From: Umbelopsis ramanniana AG
Taxonomy: Eukaryota > Mucoromycota > Umbelopsidomycetes > Umbelopsidales > Umbelopsidaceae
Length of the DNA: 64,000 nt
NCBI RefSeq assembly: GCF_025399195.1
Contig: NW_026252116.1
Location: forward strand, 124,001 to 188,000
Direction of reading: 5' to 3'
The notes beneath the pieces are model-generated. The model saw only the letters and a program-made list of their open reading frames with translations, was not told the DNA's origin and did no database searches. Position 1 is the first letter of the stretch, and every line of letters starts with the position of its first letter. Positions 35,416 through 45,623 of the stretch are shown piece after piece. The translations under genes were made by a program, and so were the position numbers.

Positions 35416-36717
35416 TCATATGGAAGTTGTCGCTCTTTTGCTAACTTCCCAGGCGCCAACAAGGCCGGCAGCATAAATGAACATGGTGGCCATATGCATG
35501 AGAGGCGAGCTAGACGATTTTGACGCCTGCGTCAATTTGCCTACTAAGGTTTCCACTTTGACGGTGTTGCTTACGACCTTTTTAACATTCTTTTCGTTTC
35601 TTTCGTTTGTTTCGATGAATGCATATAGTTTGTTGATTAAACTTCCGAAGCTGCATAGGATACGCTCGCGTTTTTTAGTATGGGAGCCACCGTCTTCGAT
35701 TTCCTTGGTGGCATCAGACGTTATGATATGCCATAATTCTTTTCCTCTCGATATGATAGAGGATAAAGTGCCATCCGATCCAAATATTTCGCGGGTGTAA
35801 GTTATAAACATGATGGCAAAATAAACTACTTCAGATATGATAGCTGTTTTTGTACGGTTGACCGTTGTAACTCGCGGTTTTGGTATGCTACCTTTCTTTC
35901 TACGACGACCAAGAATAGCACGTACAGCAGGAATAAGGGCTGTCAATATAGTGAATGCTGAAAAGGCGTGTCGCGCAAGGTATGGCATAGTTTTACATAT
36001 TGCCATGACAATTTCGTGGGGAATGCCCAATTTTGAACTCAATTTGACCAGAAAATTTTTTGGTTCCTGTCGCTTGGATTTAACATGGCAAAGTGCACAG
36101 ACGGTATCACCATCATTGTCCACAACCTTCATAAGAGCATTGAATTCGTGAGCAATTTTCTCTTGACCGGGTCTGTCATCGGCATCCCTCACTAGAAGCG
36201 AATTACACGTGTGGTCGTTTAGTTCGCTTGAAAGAGCGTCTTCCTGGCCGGTGGAAACCAGTGTCGCTTCAGCCTGTTTTATGAGTTGCTGCAAATGTTT
36301 ACGAATTCTAATATATCGATCTTCCTGCCAATCTGAAAGTTCTTCGTCTTCTGGTGGAGTAGTGTTAACCACGGCACTTTTAATTCCATCTAACAACAAA
36401 AGATTGCTAGATTCTATGCGTAGCAGTCGATTTCGTAAATAGGAAACCTGTTGGCCTGTGGTTTCTAGCTGGTCTGTCAGTTGGTCGATGGCAGATCTCA
36501 TTTTGTGAGCCTGTCAATTTAAGATATGTTATTGGTATACGCCATGGTGAGGGATTATGTCGTCACGTAGGAATAAGGGGAAGCGAAGAGGGACAACGAA
36601 GACAACAACGCTTACCTTCAGTTGCAGCGCATTCCTTTCTTCTATAATTCTCGTGCGTTCAGCATCCTCTTTGTTCGATGGCTTATCCGAGCTCGGAAGC
36701 TCGATGACAGTGGGCAT
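35416..36717 (-). CDS. Orphan membrane protein with N-terminal coiled coil, 398 aa
   Basis: Two exons (36717-36616, 36510-35416), 398 aa. I do not recognise the family. Residues about 20-110 are heptad-rich (RTRIIEERNALQLKAHKMRS, QLTDQLETTGQQVSYLRNRL). A CxxC sits in TVCALCHVKSKR. Two hydrophobic helices follow, AFSAFTILTALIPAVRAIL and AIISEVVYFAIMFITY, separated by a strongly basic loop (GRRRKKGSIPKPR). A charged region with KKRERIL and NERNEKNVKK follows. The last helix is MHMATMFIYAAGLVGAWEV. The layout suggests an organelle-membrane tether or shaping factor facing the cytosol with its coiled coil, but this is inference from topology alone. Confidence 0.75.
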
Positions 36718-36854
36718 AAATCGTTAAGAATGTAGTTGAAGTGAAAAGGTAAGGAAAGGAGAGGAGAAGACAGGGTAAAAAAGCCCAATTTAAAAAAATT
36801 ATAATTGTTTCCCGCATGTGAAATGTTGCTGACTGAATTTTTATTTCTCAAGCG

Positions 36855-38821
36855 TTACACCGCCGCCCGGTAACCTCCACGGTACCTTGGAGATCCTCGG
36901 TTACCTGGAGGAAGTCCAATAATACCACTGGAGGTAGGCTGGGGAAGCTTGGGTGCGTTACGTGGAAAATCATTACTATAATTATTACCACCATGTCGCC
37001 CTCGTCCATCATTATTCGAAAGTTGTAATGTGCCTGATCGCGTTGGTTGCGGATCGGATCGCCTATAGTCATTACCACTTCGTTGGTTACGGTTTGTGGG
37101 GGTATGGTTGGATTGTGGTTTGGGTTGATTGTACGGTTTTCTATGTGATTCATGCTTATGGTAGTTATTGGATCGATTGTGTGATACGGTTTCGTCTCGT
37201 CTAGATCGTCCATGATGATCATCGTATCTTGAACGTCGTTCACTGGTATCGCCTCGATAGCTTTGTCTTTGAATTTTGGCAGGTGGAGAGCGCCCTCGAT
37301 CACGTCGGTAATGCGTGTTATCATGTTCTCTTCGGTGGGACCTATAATTACTTTAGACGTTAGCGGATGCCGTCGTCCCATCTCATTTTGCTTGTGTTAC
37401 TTACATATGATCGTGCCTTATTGAGTCTCTTGCCATTATTGCTTTTTTGGCAAATGCGTCTTTCACATTACAATCCTTTATAACTTTGTTAGTTAGATCC
37501 ACGTTGTTCACTTTCCACATTGAGAATAAATCCTTACAAGATATGAATGCCCCTGAGCGGCACAGTGGCAGCACCACACGTCTCTTGGATTCTTCTTGGC
37601 GGTAAGCTTGTAAATCCTCCATATTGAAGGGCAGTCCTACATTCAACAAAATTTAGATTAGAGTCGAGCCATAACCTTTACGAAATGTTTAGTGCGATAC
37701 TGACTTCGCTATTGTGAAGTATGGAGCCACATCGGAAGCACTCCTTTGAGCTTTGATTTTTGCAATCCTAAATTAACCACAACATGAAAAATTTAAACAA
37801 AAGCTCTTGCTAAGCATCAATGCATGCATTCGTAAAGTTGTGTCACTTACCGCTGAACGATGTCCCATTTTCTTACATTTGAAGCATTGAACATTTGCCA
37901 AACAATATCTTGTTCTATGTTCCATTGACCCGCATTGTCTACACTGTAATTCATTACCTGGTTAAAGGGGTGCACAGATCACACTTTCACATGGTTGTTT
38001 AGCTAGCTACCTTTGGGCAGTCTTTCTGCTGATGTCCGAGTTGTCCACATAAATAGCAAGCATTTCTCGAAGTCTGCTGCTGTCTACCTTCCTCGTTTTG
38101 AAAATACCTATTTCGGTCCTAAACACACAAAAACCAATTAAAAAATTGAGATAGATTGCCACTACAATTTGCAAGAGCCTCCTAATTTACCTGAAATGCT
38201 GCGCTGTCCATATAGGCATATTCGTCTGTATCTTTGACACCGTTATCCAGCTCCATAGGTTGTTCAAGGTCAATGATCTTAGTGACGGGTATATCGTTGT
38301 CTTCGACTTCTTTGGCAGGCGTGAAAACAATGGAATTGTCGTCGCTGTCATCTTCTTCGTCCGAATCGGCTTCACAGCTTGCCTGACGAGATTCATCTGC
38401 ATAGATGTGATCATCGCCACTGCTCGCTGTTTCTCCGTAAACCTTAACCTCGTCGTCCTCGCTATCCAAGTCTGAAGACGATAATTGGTCATATGCTCTT
38501 TTTCCGCTATGCTGTGCGGTAGCCGGCGGTGATGAATCTCGCTTTGGCTGTGTATTTTCCTTGGCTTCTTTAGATTCGTTTGCTGCTTTCGCTCCCTTGG
38601 TGTTACTTGTGTAATACAGTCTGCTAAGCATTGCGTCTTCTACGTCGCTGTCAATTCCTCCACTACAATAGCGGTGTCAGGTGTTAACGAGTAATTGAAA
38701 TCACTGAGAAATACTGTAGTGGATTTTGGTACCTGTCTGATCCTTGCGATTCCTGACCGCCATACAGCTGATCTTCATACTGCTGCATCAACTCATAATC
38801 TACGTCGTCATCGAGATCCAT
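36855..38821 (-). CDS. ZCCHC7/Air-type zinc-knuckle protein (TRAMP complex subunit candidate), 493 aa
   Basis: Eight exons (38821-38733, 38662-38191, 38118-38011, 37943-37851, 37767-37705, 37636-37538, 37475-37405, 37341-36855), 493 aa. The N-terminus YELMQQYEDQLYGGQESQ and EDAMLSRLYYTS parallels human ZCCHC7. An acidic region ends near RNRYFQNEEG. Five CCHC-type knuckles follow: CYLCGQLGHQQKDC, CRQCGSMEHRTRYC, CFKCKKMGHRSADC, CFRCGSILHNSEDC and CCHCAAQGHSYLDC; the last two are each made by joining exons. Between them is SIWRIYKLTAKK, matching the ZCCHC7 linker. The tail is Arg/Gly/Asn/His-rich. Air/ZCCHC7 proteins bind RNA for the Trf4/Mtr4 polyadenylation complex, which feeds the nuclear exosome. 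Confidence 0.87.
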
Positions 38822-39133
38822 TGCTAGCTGTTGGTATTATCAAAGTCAATGGCAAAAATTGCTTTACCTTTTAAAAGCTTAAGTGTGACTCGTTTTATGA
38901 TTCAGCATTCGGCAGGCGACAAGCGAAGGCTGTCCTTTCACTTCATTGAACATAAGTGACGTTTATTAGATATCAGCGTTGAGAAATAGTATGACAGTAA
39001 TGATAGTGAAACAGATATATTTTATGTGCGTGAGATTAAAGGCAATATACTTTTGGAAATAACATCACCACAATGGTTAGAGACACTCAAACTGCAGCAA
39101 ACAGATATACCCAGTCTGAATACCACACTTCAA
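38822..39133. other. Intergenic, 312 bp
   Basis: Between the zinc-knuckle gene promoter and the RRG7-like gene end. No feature seen. Confidence 0.5.
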
Positions 39134-39781
39134 TCAATTTACAATAGGCACTGGTCGTCCGTTGAAGGTCATGATTGGCTCTGAGGTATTTTCGTTAGGC
39201 AAGAAGCGCTGAATCACGTCTACTCCAGGCATAGCATCTTTGGCAGCCTCGTTGAACACTAACTCATTTACATCCAGGCCGTCTATAATGGCCAGGCCAA
39301 GCGGAATATGGGTTGCATCGAAAGCCCTAATGACTTGTCTAGTGAATCCCTTTTGCGTATACGGGGAGGCTAGTATTCCAATGCTGAGGTGACTAGGATC
39401 TTGCTGGCTGACCATAGCGCCAATCAGGGACCGAACGTGTTCGGGGCTCACACCTTTTTGATGATCTTTACACTGTACGAAAAGAGCCATTGTCGAAGGT
39501 AGAGAGTGATGTACTAAAGTCGAAAGCGGCCATATGCCCCGTAGGTCAATCCCACCGTCATCTCGTCCTCCATAGTGTTTTAGCTGCATTCCAAAGTGTT
39601 GCATCAGTGCCGTCTGGGTGCAGAATTCAAACCGTGTCCCGCGTTGAACAGTAGTGGTTGGGTCTTTATCTGCTGCCTGTACCAAGTACGCTGACAGGTC
39701 AGTCGGTCGCGGTGCATGCCTTGGGGTATAAAATCTACATTGGAAAGCGACACGCGGCAAAATTTTAGAATGCAAAAACAT
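39134..39781 (-). CDS. RRG7: RRG7-like mitochondrial protein with PD-(D/E)XK nuclease-type fold
   Basis: Single exon, 215 aa. The N-terminus, MFLHSKILPRVAFQCRFYTP, is a good mitochondrial presequence (basic, hydroxylated, no acids). The core matches the Rrg7 family (required for respiratory growth): QRGTRFEFCTQTAL, LKHYGGRDDGGIDLRGIW and LFVQCKDHQKGVSPEHVRSL. The Asp in GGID and the Gln-x-Lys in VQCK sit like the metal-binding Asp and QxK of Mrr-type restriction endonucleases, so a nuclease-like fold is inferred. Deletion in yeast impairs respiration, but no activity is established. Tail GRPVPIVN. Confidence 0.85.
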   Translation of the reverse strand: MFLHSKILPRVAFQCRFYTPRHAPRPTDLSAYLVQAADKDPTTTVQRGTRFEFCTQTALMQHFGMQLKHYGGRDDGGIDLRGIWPLSTLVHHSLPSTMALFVQCKDHQKGVSPEHVRSLIGAMVSQQDPSHLSIGILASPYTQKGFTRQVIRAFDATHIPLGLAIIDGLDVNELVFNEAAKDAMPGVDVIQRFLPNENTSEPIMTFNGRPVPIVN

Positions 39782-39881
39782 TCACCAAGATCGCAGTAAA
39801 GCTGAAGTTGACACAAACAAAATTTCTTTATCAATGGCTGATTGAATTTTATTCACAGCGTAGAAAACCAGCTATCAAAAT

Positions 39882-40699
39882 CTACAGCTCAAATTCTATT
39901 ACATCCGCGGATTGTTCTTCAAATCCTGGGTGTTCCTTCTCAAACTTGATGCAAGCTTGATGCAAGCTCTTCATAAACCCAGGAACACCTGTCTTGGCTG
40001 CCCAATTGATGACAGCAGTTGGTATATTGCCCTACAGTCGTAACCGGTTTGAATACTTTGCTTGATCAACATTTGCCCCTTTTGTATTTTCATGCTTACC
40101 TTTGGGTCATCAAAATAATCCATCAAAACTTGGCTTCCCTTGTCGCCGTCGGCGGCAATAACGATCCTCTGAGCATAGTTATCAATTGTCACAACGCCTT
40201 TCTCGTGAGTGACTTGGGACAGAATCTGTGGATCCTTGATAGAGTCTCCTAAGATGGCCCACATTCTTTTCCCGTCCTGGGATTTCATTTCTTTCTTCTG
40301 GATCTCGTAAACGTAGTCTCTATTACTCATTGGCCATGGATATCTGTGGAAAATTGAATGTGAGTGCTCCAGCCCGCTTTAGTCTGTGACCAGTAAAAAC
40401 ACTCAAAGGCCCTACTTGATTAGGTAGTGAAAAGTATTGGATCCCAAGTCTTTGTATGAGATCATGTGCTTGTCCCAAGATTTTCGATATGCCAGATCCA
40501 AGTAGACATGAGACAATATCCTAGCTGGAATGTCCTTCCAGCCTCCAATTATACGGTACTCAAACAGCGATGAGTTGCGATCGGAAGTCCGCCGGTACAC
40601 CTTGAACTCTGGTGTTTCTACATATGATTGCCAGGAGGAGAGGTCAGGATTGACGAATTGTTTAGCGAAATCTATAAAGTCGTCAGTTTGGAATGGCAT
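39882..40699 (-). CDS. START-domain lipid transfer protein (PCTP/STARD type), 225 aa
   Basis: Three exons (40699-40416, 40343-40100, 40031-39882), 225 aa, nearly all START domain. Visible blocks are WQSYVETPEFKVYRRTSD, EYRIIGGWKDIPARILSHVY, DLAYRKSWDKHMI, KYPWPMSNRDYVYEIQKKE and the C-terminal helix NWAAKTGVPGFMKSLHQACI. The W..YVE and YPWPMS..DYV blocks resemble phosphatidylcholine transfer protein. The domain carries a lipid in a closed cavity between membranes; ligand not determinable here. No signal peptide, so it is probably cytosolic. A tandem 11-bp duplication in the last exon (39945-39966) encodes part of the helix. Confidence 0.9.
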
Positions 40700-40880
40700 G
40701 ATTGGGAAACGGTGATCGATGAGCTAGGCGCTCTGGCGAGGTGGGTTATTTTATTACATTCGGACTCCGGTAAATGTGGGGGGCCAAAAAGAAAGAAAGA
40801 AAAAAAAATAGTAGATGCACGAATAAAACTATGTATGAGAAAAAAACTGGAGAAAATATTATAGAAGGGTTGGGGAGGGA

Positions 40881-43800
40881 TCATTCATGGTAATTAATAC
40901 GCTTTCTTTCTCGAAGAGACTTCTTGTCGGTTTTGAGTTGTGCTCGATTCATTTGTCGAACTTCTTCAACTTCAGGGTAGATGATCTTAACTACATCACA
41001 CTCTATACATCGGAACTGCACGCCTCTGTAAAGAAACATGAACCGTTAGAACGGTGGAAAAAACATACATGCCAAGCTCAGATACACTTACCGCTCTGGA
41101 TAGTTGCGAATAGGTGGATCAGTACATCCGCAGTGATAGTTGTTACGACACGTCTCACATTGAACCAAGACACCTGGATCCCAGTCTTTGCCTTGACCAG
41201 TATGACCGGGCTTTTTAGTAGGTCGTATACTTATTAGGTGGCGCATATTTGCAGCGGAAACACCAAGCTCACTGGCAATTTTCAATGAGATTTCCTTTTT
41301 GCCACATTCTGCACAAACATCATCTGCAGGCAGTGTGGTTGCCTTTTTGGCCAATGATCTGCCCTTTCTTTGCTTAGGCGGCAAAGCTGCTTCTGGATGA
41401 CTGGGAGGAGGAGGAGTGGCCGAGCTTTTAGGATCGGAAGCTGCCCTTTTAATGGGTGCGTGGATGCCTTTTTGCTTATCGAGCTTTGGAACCTCTTTTT
41501 GACCATTGACTGTCTTCTTGTTATTACTCGCTGCTTCACTTCTTACTGAAAGACTGGCTTCCTTAGTGTTTTGTTCGTACTGTGTTCGCAGATTGATCTT
41601 ATTGGTACTCGACGTAGAAGATGATGGTCGTGGCATTAAACGCGGTATCGGACGTCTCGGCATTAGGGGGCTGGCAGATCGGGTACGAGGATGTTCCTTA
41701 TCGTGCTCGGCTGCATCAATTCGTGGCCTAATGGGTTGGTTAACAAGCGGTACTCTGATCATTGTTGACCTTCGCGGTGACAACGACCTTGTCGTCATCG
41801 GCGTTTCCTGTACTTGGACGGTTCGATGATTTTGCGAAGCTGACCGAGAGGGCAAAGCAGGTTCGACAGATGGCTGTTTGTGGCTTGTTCTTTTGCGCTT
41901 TCCAGCTGTTGTTTTATTTTCGCCGTTCTTAGTATCATCATGCTGGACGCTTGGTACAATATTTTCTTCACCATCAAAAACCGGGATGTACTCAGTAACG
42001 ATATCATTTCCATCGCTATCGTAGGCATCGGCATTGTCAGTACGTAAGTACTTGCTGAGCCACGGGGTATATTGTAAGGATATTTCTACTTGCTGTTCTG
42101 GATCGAAAGGGGATACCCTCACAAAGGTTCGATACTTTTCGTATGTTTCAGCTGCTGCTTCGACTCCTGACAAGGATGGTTCGCCTAAAGACGCACTGCC
42201 GACATCGGTACTAAATCTCTCATCTCCAGGACCAATGTTTGGTGGCCACAAAATGGGCGGTGATGCATCTGATTGTCGTTTTTCGGTTGACTTGGATCGT
42301 GTTATCGACTGGTCTAAATGTGGAGGAGTCGGTGTCGTTTCTAACCTTCGACCATTCGAGAGCATTTCTGTCTCGATGATATCGGTATTGATCTCCGTTG
42401 AATCGCCAAGGTCGGTCTCTACTAACTCTTCGTCCGCTGTGGTTTCTAGCAACTCAGAATCTCCCGTAATCGTTTCGCCCGCCTCTACTGGTGATCCCAG
42501 CACGGAGTTCAGAGTTTCGACTAAGCCCAACACACGCTCAGGCTTGCCCTCCTTGCCGTATGATTCGTTGTTTTGAAATTTCGACTTGCTATGTGTCATT
42601 TGAGCCTTCCTCAATAGCATTTTTCCATTGACGATGGCAGCCTTAGCAGCTTTCTCTACTACTTCTTCGCGATCGGCATTATCTTGCTCCGACGATAGCC
42701 TTCTTGGTGGCGACGATGAAGCACTAAGTGCTCTAGTAGTTTCGACGTGATCAGAGTGCTTGTGTGCATCAGAGTTGTTACCATGATTTTCCAGTCCACT
42801 AACATGACCAGATCCGCCCGTTACACGACTCAGTCGATTATGTACATTATGGTTGTGAAGACTGGTGGTATCGGCTTCAGGACTGATAGACTTGTGTGCT
42901 ATGGATGGCATCGTTGGTTCAAGTGAGCTAGATTGCTCATTTGTAGGATTGTCAGGCAGCGATTCTATCGCACCACCAGACGTTGGGCTAGGAGTGGTGT
43001 TTGGAGATGCTGAAGTTGGGCTGTTAAGTTCATCCTGTTCAGCATCAGCTGAATTGTGATTGTACTGACCGAACAAAGAGCTTATGATAGGTGGGAATGA
43101 GAAAGTAGTAGCTGGTTTGCTTCGTGTAGATACTGGAGAACTTGAGCCTGTGAACTCGTGGTCAGGTAATGCCGAAGAGGAATGAGATGTCTCTCGGTAA
43201 CGTTTTGTCGAAGTATGGCTCAAATCATTAGGTTGCGAAAGCTTTCGTTTACGGCCACGGTCTTCTTGAGCAATTTCAGCTGTAACCTTTGAGAGTTCTT
43301 TCTGAAGTTCAGCTTTTCGTTTTTCGACTCTAACGGTTTTCTTCAACCTAGCGTCCTCCATTCGTTCGAGTTCTAGTCGATTCTTTTCTGCCAGTTCCTC
43401 TTTAGCTAGAAGAGATTTAACTTTGTTGATTTCTTTCTGTAATTCAACCTTCCGTTTTTCAGCACGCTTGATCTTATGTGAGGTATCTTTCAAATTAGAG
43501 TCCATCTTGGATATAGCTTCTTCTAGTTGAAAATTTTCGGCTTCGAGCTGAAACACAGTGCTTTGGGAAGATGAGATAGTATCGGCCATTTCTTTGGCAA
43601 AAAATGAGTATCGATCAGAAGCTAATTCACGAAATCCAAATCCAGCTCGAATCAGTTCTGAGGTAGCATGATCGTTTCCTTTAGTAATGGATTGTGCTCG
43701 ATTCCAAAGTGCTGCGGAGCGCTGCTCAGCGGATTCTTCATTCTTCAATACCAAATATCGATCTCGTTGTCGAACCCATTTCTCCCAATTATTTAACTTG

Positions 43801-45623
43801 GGTTCACCTTGATTATAGGAACTATGGTCCAAGCAGTAGGTGAAATAGGGATCGGCCAGTTTTTCCGACTCTTCTGCTTCTTCCAAGAGTGAGAATTTTT
43901 GAGCGCAAGAAATGTGAAATGTCTTTTTGCACCCATGAGCATCACATCGTACGCAAGCACCGTGACTTGCTGACACTGGATCTGGACATAGGAAACATTT
44001 CTTTCAGAAAATCGCAGGTTAGCATCATGAAGGGCGTATGCTTTGAAAAGTAAAAGGCAAGTATACATACGTAGTTCCAGCTCTTCTCTGGAATTTCTCT
44101 TATATCAAAGCCGATGACCGCATTTGCATCCGAGATCTGTACATTAGGCATCCACGTACCACAGACGACGTGAATCCAGCCAGGATATTGATGAACTTTG
44201 TCAAGTCGCCGAAACGCTCCATGAGGACTAGGGCATACTGCACAGCTCTGGGGATGGCAGCACAAAAGGTTTTAGCGTCTATCAATGGTATACCATGTAA
44301 ATGCTCTACTTACCACTACTGCTGCAGGGTTCTCGTTTTGTTCTTTACATCGGTCACATAACCAAACATCATTTGGTCCAGGAAGTTTCTTGATACCATA
44401 GCATTCTTCATCAATGGGTCAGTAGACTATTGACGCATTTATAAATGGCATCGTCGAAATCTCTTACCTTGATGAACAATGACTTCACATTGTGGGTTAT
44501 CGCAATACACAAACGCATTACGCTGTTCAGCCCCTTCGCCTAAACATATGCAGCATACTTCAGGGTCGTCGTATTTCTATTAGGAGAGAAATTCCAATAT
44601 CAGGAGGGTTAGAATATGGAAGGAGCGTCAAATAGATGTCATCTTTGCTAAGTGTTCAATTACCCATTTTTTCAGCCACGGGTCATCATCTGGTTTTTTC
44701 TGGGAGTCATTCAAAAAGTGATCTATATCGTCGACCTCATCGGAATCTTCTTCGGAATCTTCAGTCTCATATTGATCAATCTCAACTGATTGCGGTCTAT
44801 TGATAGCGTTGATACCCATTGACTGTGGAACTTGTCGAATGGCACGAAGATAGCGAGCTTCTGGATTATATCCAGGAGGAGGCATTTTGTGTCCTGCAGA
44901 TAACAGACTACTCACAGTTTGGGCTGATAAATAGCTAACAAGGTTAGCGATATTTACACAAATTCATAAACATGGGCTGTACCTACCTTCTCCATCATAC
45001 GACGCTCCTCGGTTCCTCAAACTGTTGTACCCATGCGAATTGCCACTCGTTTCTGGGTGATGTCGTCGTGGTATATGAATGACAGCTGGAGCCAGTTGAT
45101 TACGCTGTCGTCTATAAGCTTCAACAAAATCTTTAGAGCGACTGCGTGCGTGCTTTCCATTATTTAAAGGTGCTCCTGGTGTACTGTGCTCATGGTGGTT
45201 TGGAGATTTATCATCATCTACAGAAGATTGGCCATATGATGCAGCTGTTCGCTCACTTGCAGTAGCAGATCCGATTGATTGATCGTCATTATTATTGTAA
45301 AGGTTTTTCTTGTCGCTGAAAGAAACCTGACGCGCATAGTGGTTTGTTTGGTCGTTCATACCATCCTGTGCCGTGATAGCGTCAATTTCTGCATTGTTTC
45401 TCAAATTGTTTTTTCCACTCAGTTCCAACAAGTAAGCAGCAGCTGTTTCGTACTGGTAATTGGCATCAGGCTGAGGTGTTTGAATGGCTGAATCCGCTTG
45501 CTTGGTACTATTTTTCATAGGTTGAGTAGGCGCAGGGTGATTAGATAATAGTTGATTTCTGGAAGGCATGGGCGATGCTGAGTTCTCTCTTTGTGCTATT
45601 TCCCATTGATCGCCGCTATACAT
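40881..45623 (-). CDS. Large PHD-finger chromatin protein, PHF14-like, 1432 aa
   Basis: Seven exons (45623-44987, 44893-44664, 44576-44468, 44405-44314, 44247-44071, 44000-41092, 41025-40881) total 4299 nt in frame. A disordered N-terminus is followed by a PHD finger, EVCCICLGEGAEQRNAFVYC and WLCDRCKEQ, then an extended PHD: SCAVCPSPHGAF, WIHVVCGTWMPN, CVLCP-like FLCPDPVSASHGACVRC and KTFHISCAQKF. Next is a coiled coil (about residues 540-680) and a very long Ser/Thr-rich acidic region. A C-terminal PHD finger is split by the last intron: VCAECGKKEISL, LVQCETCRNNYHCGC and FRCIECD. The PHD + ePHD + coil + PHD order is that of PHF14, a histone H3 tail reader. The start may alternatively be at 45665. 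Confidence 0.88.

Noticed and set aside
37401-37649. Minus-strand frame beginning MLNVGLPFNMEDL
   Set aside because: Replaced by a spliced model in another frame that completes a zinc knuckle and matches ZCCHC7.
39945-39968. Tandem repeat that might suggest a repeat array
   Set aside because: Only two 11-bp copies, inside the START-domain coding exon.
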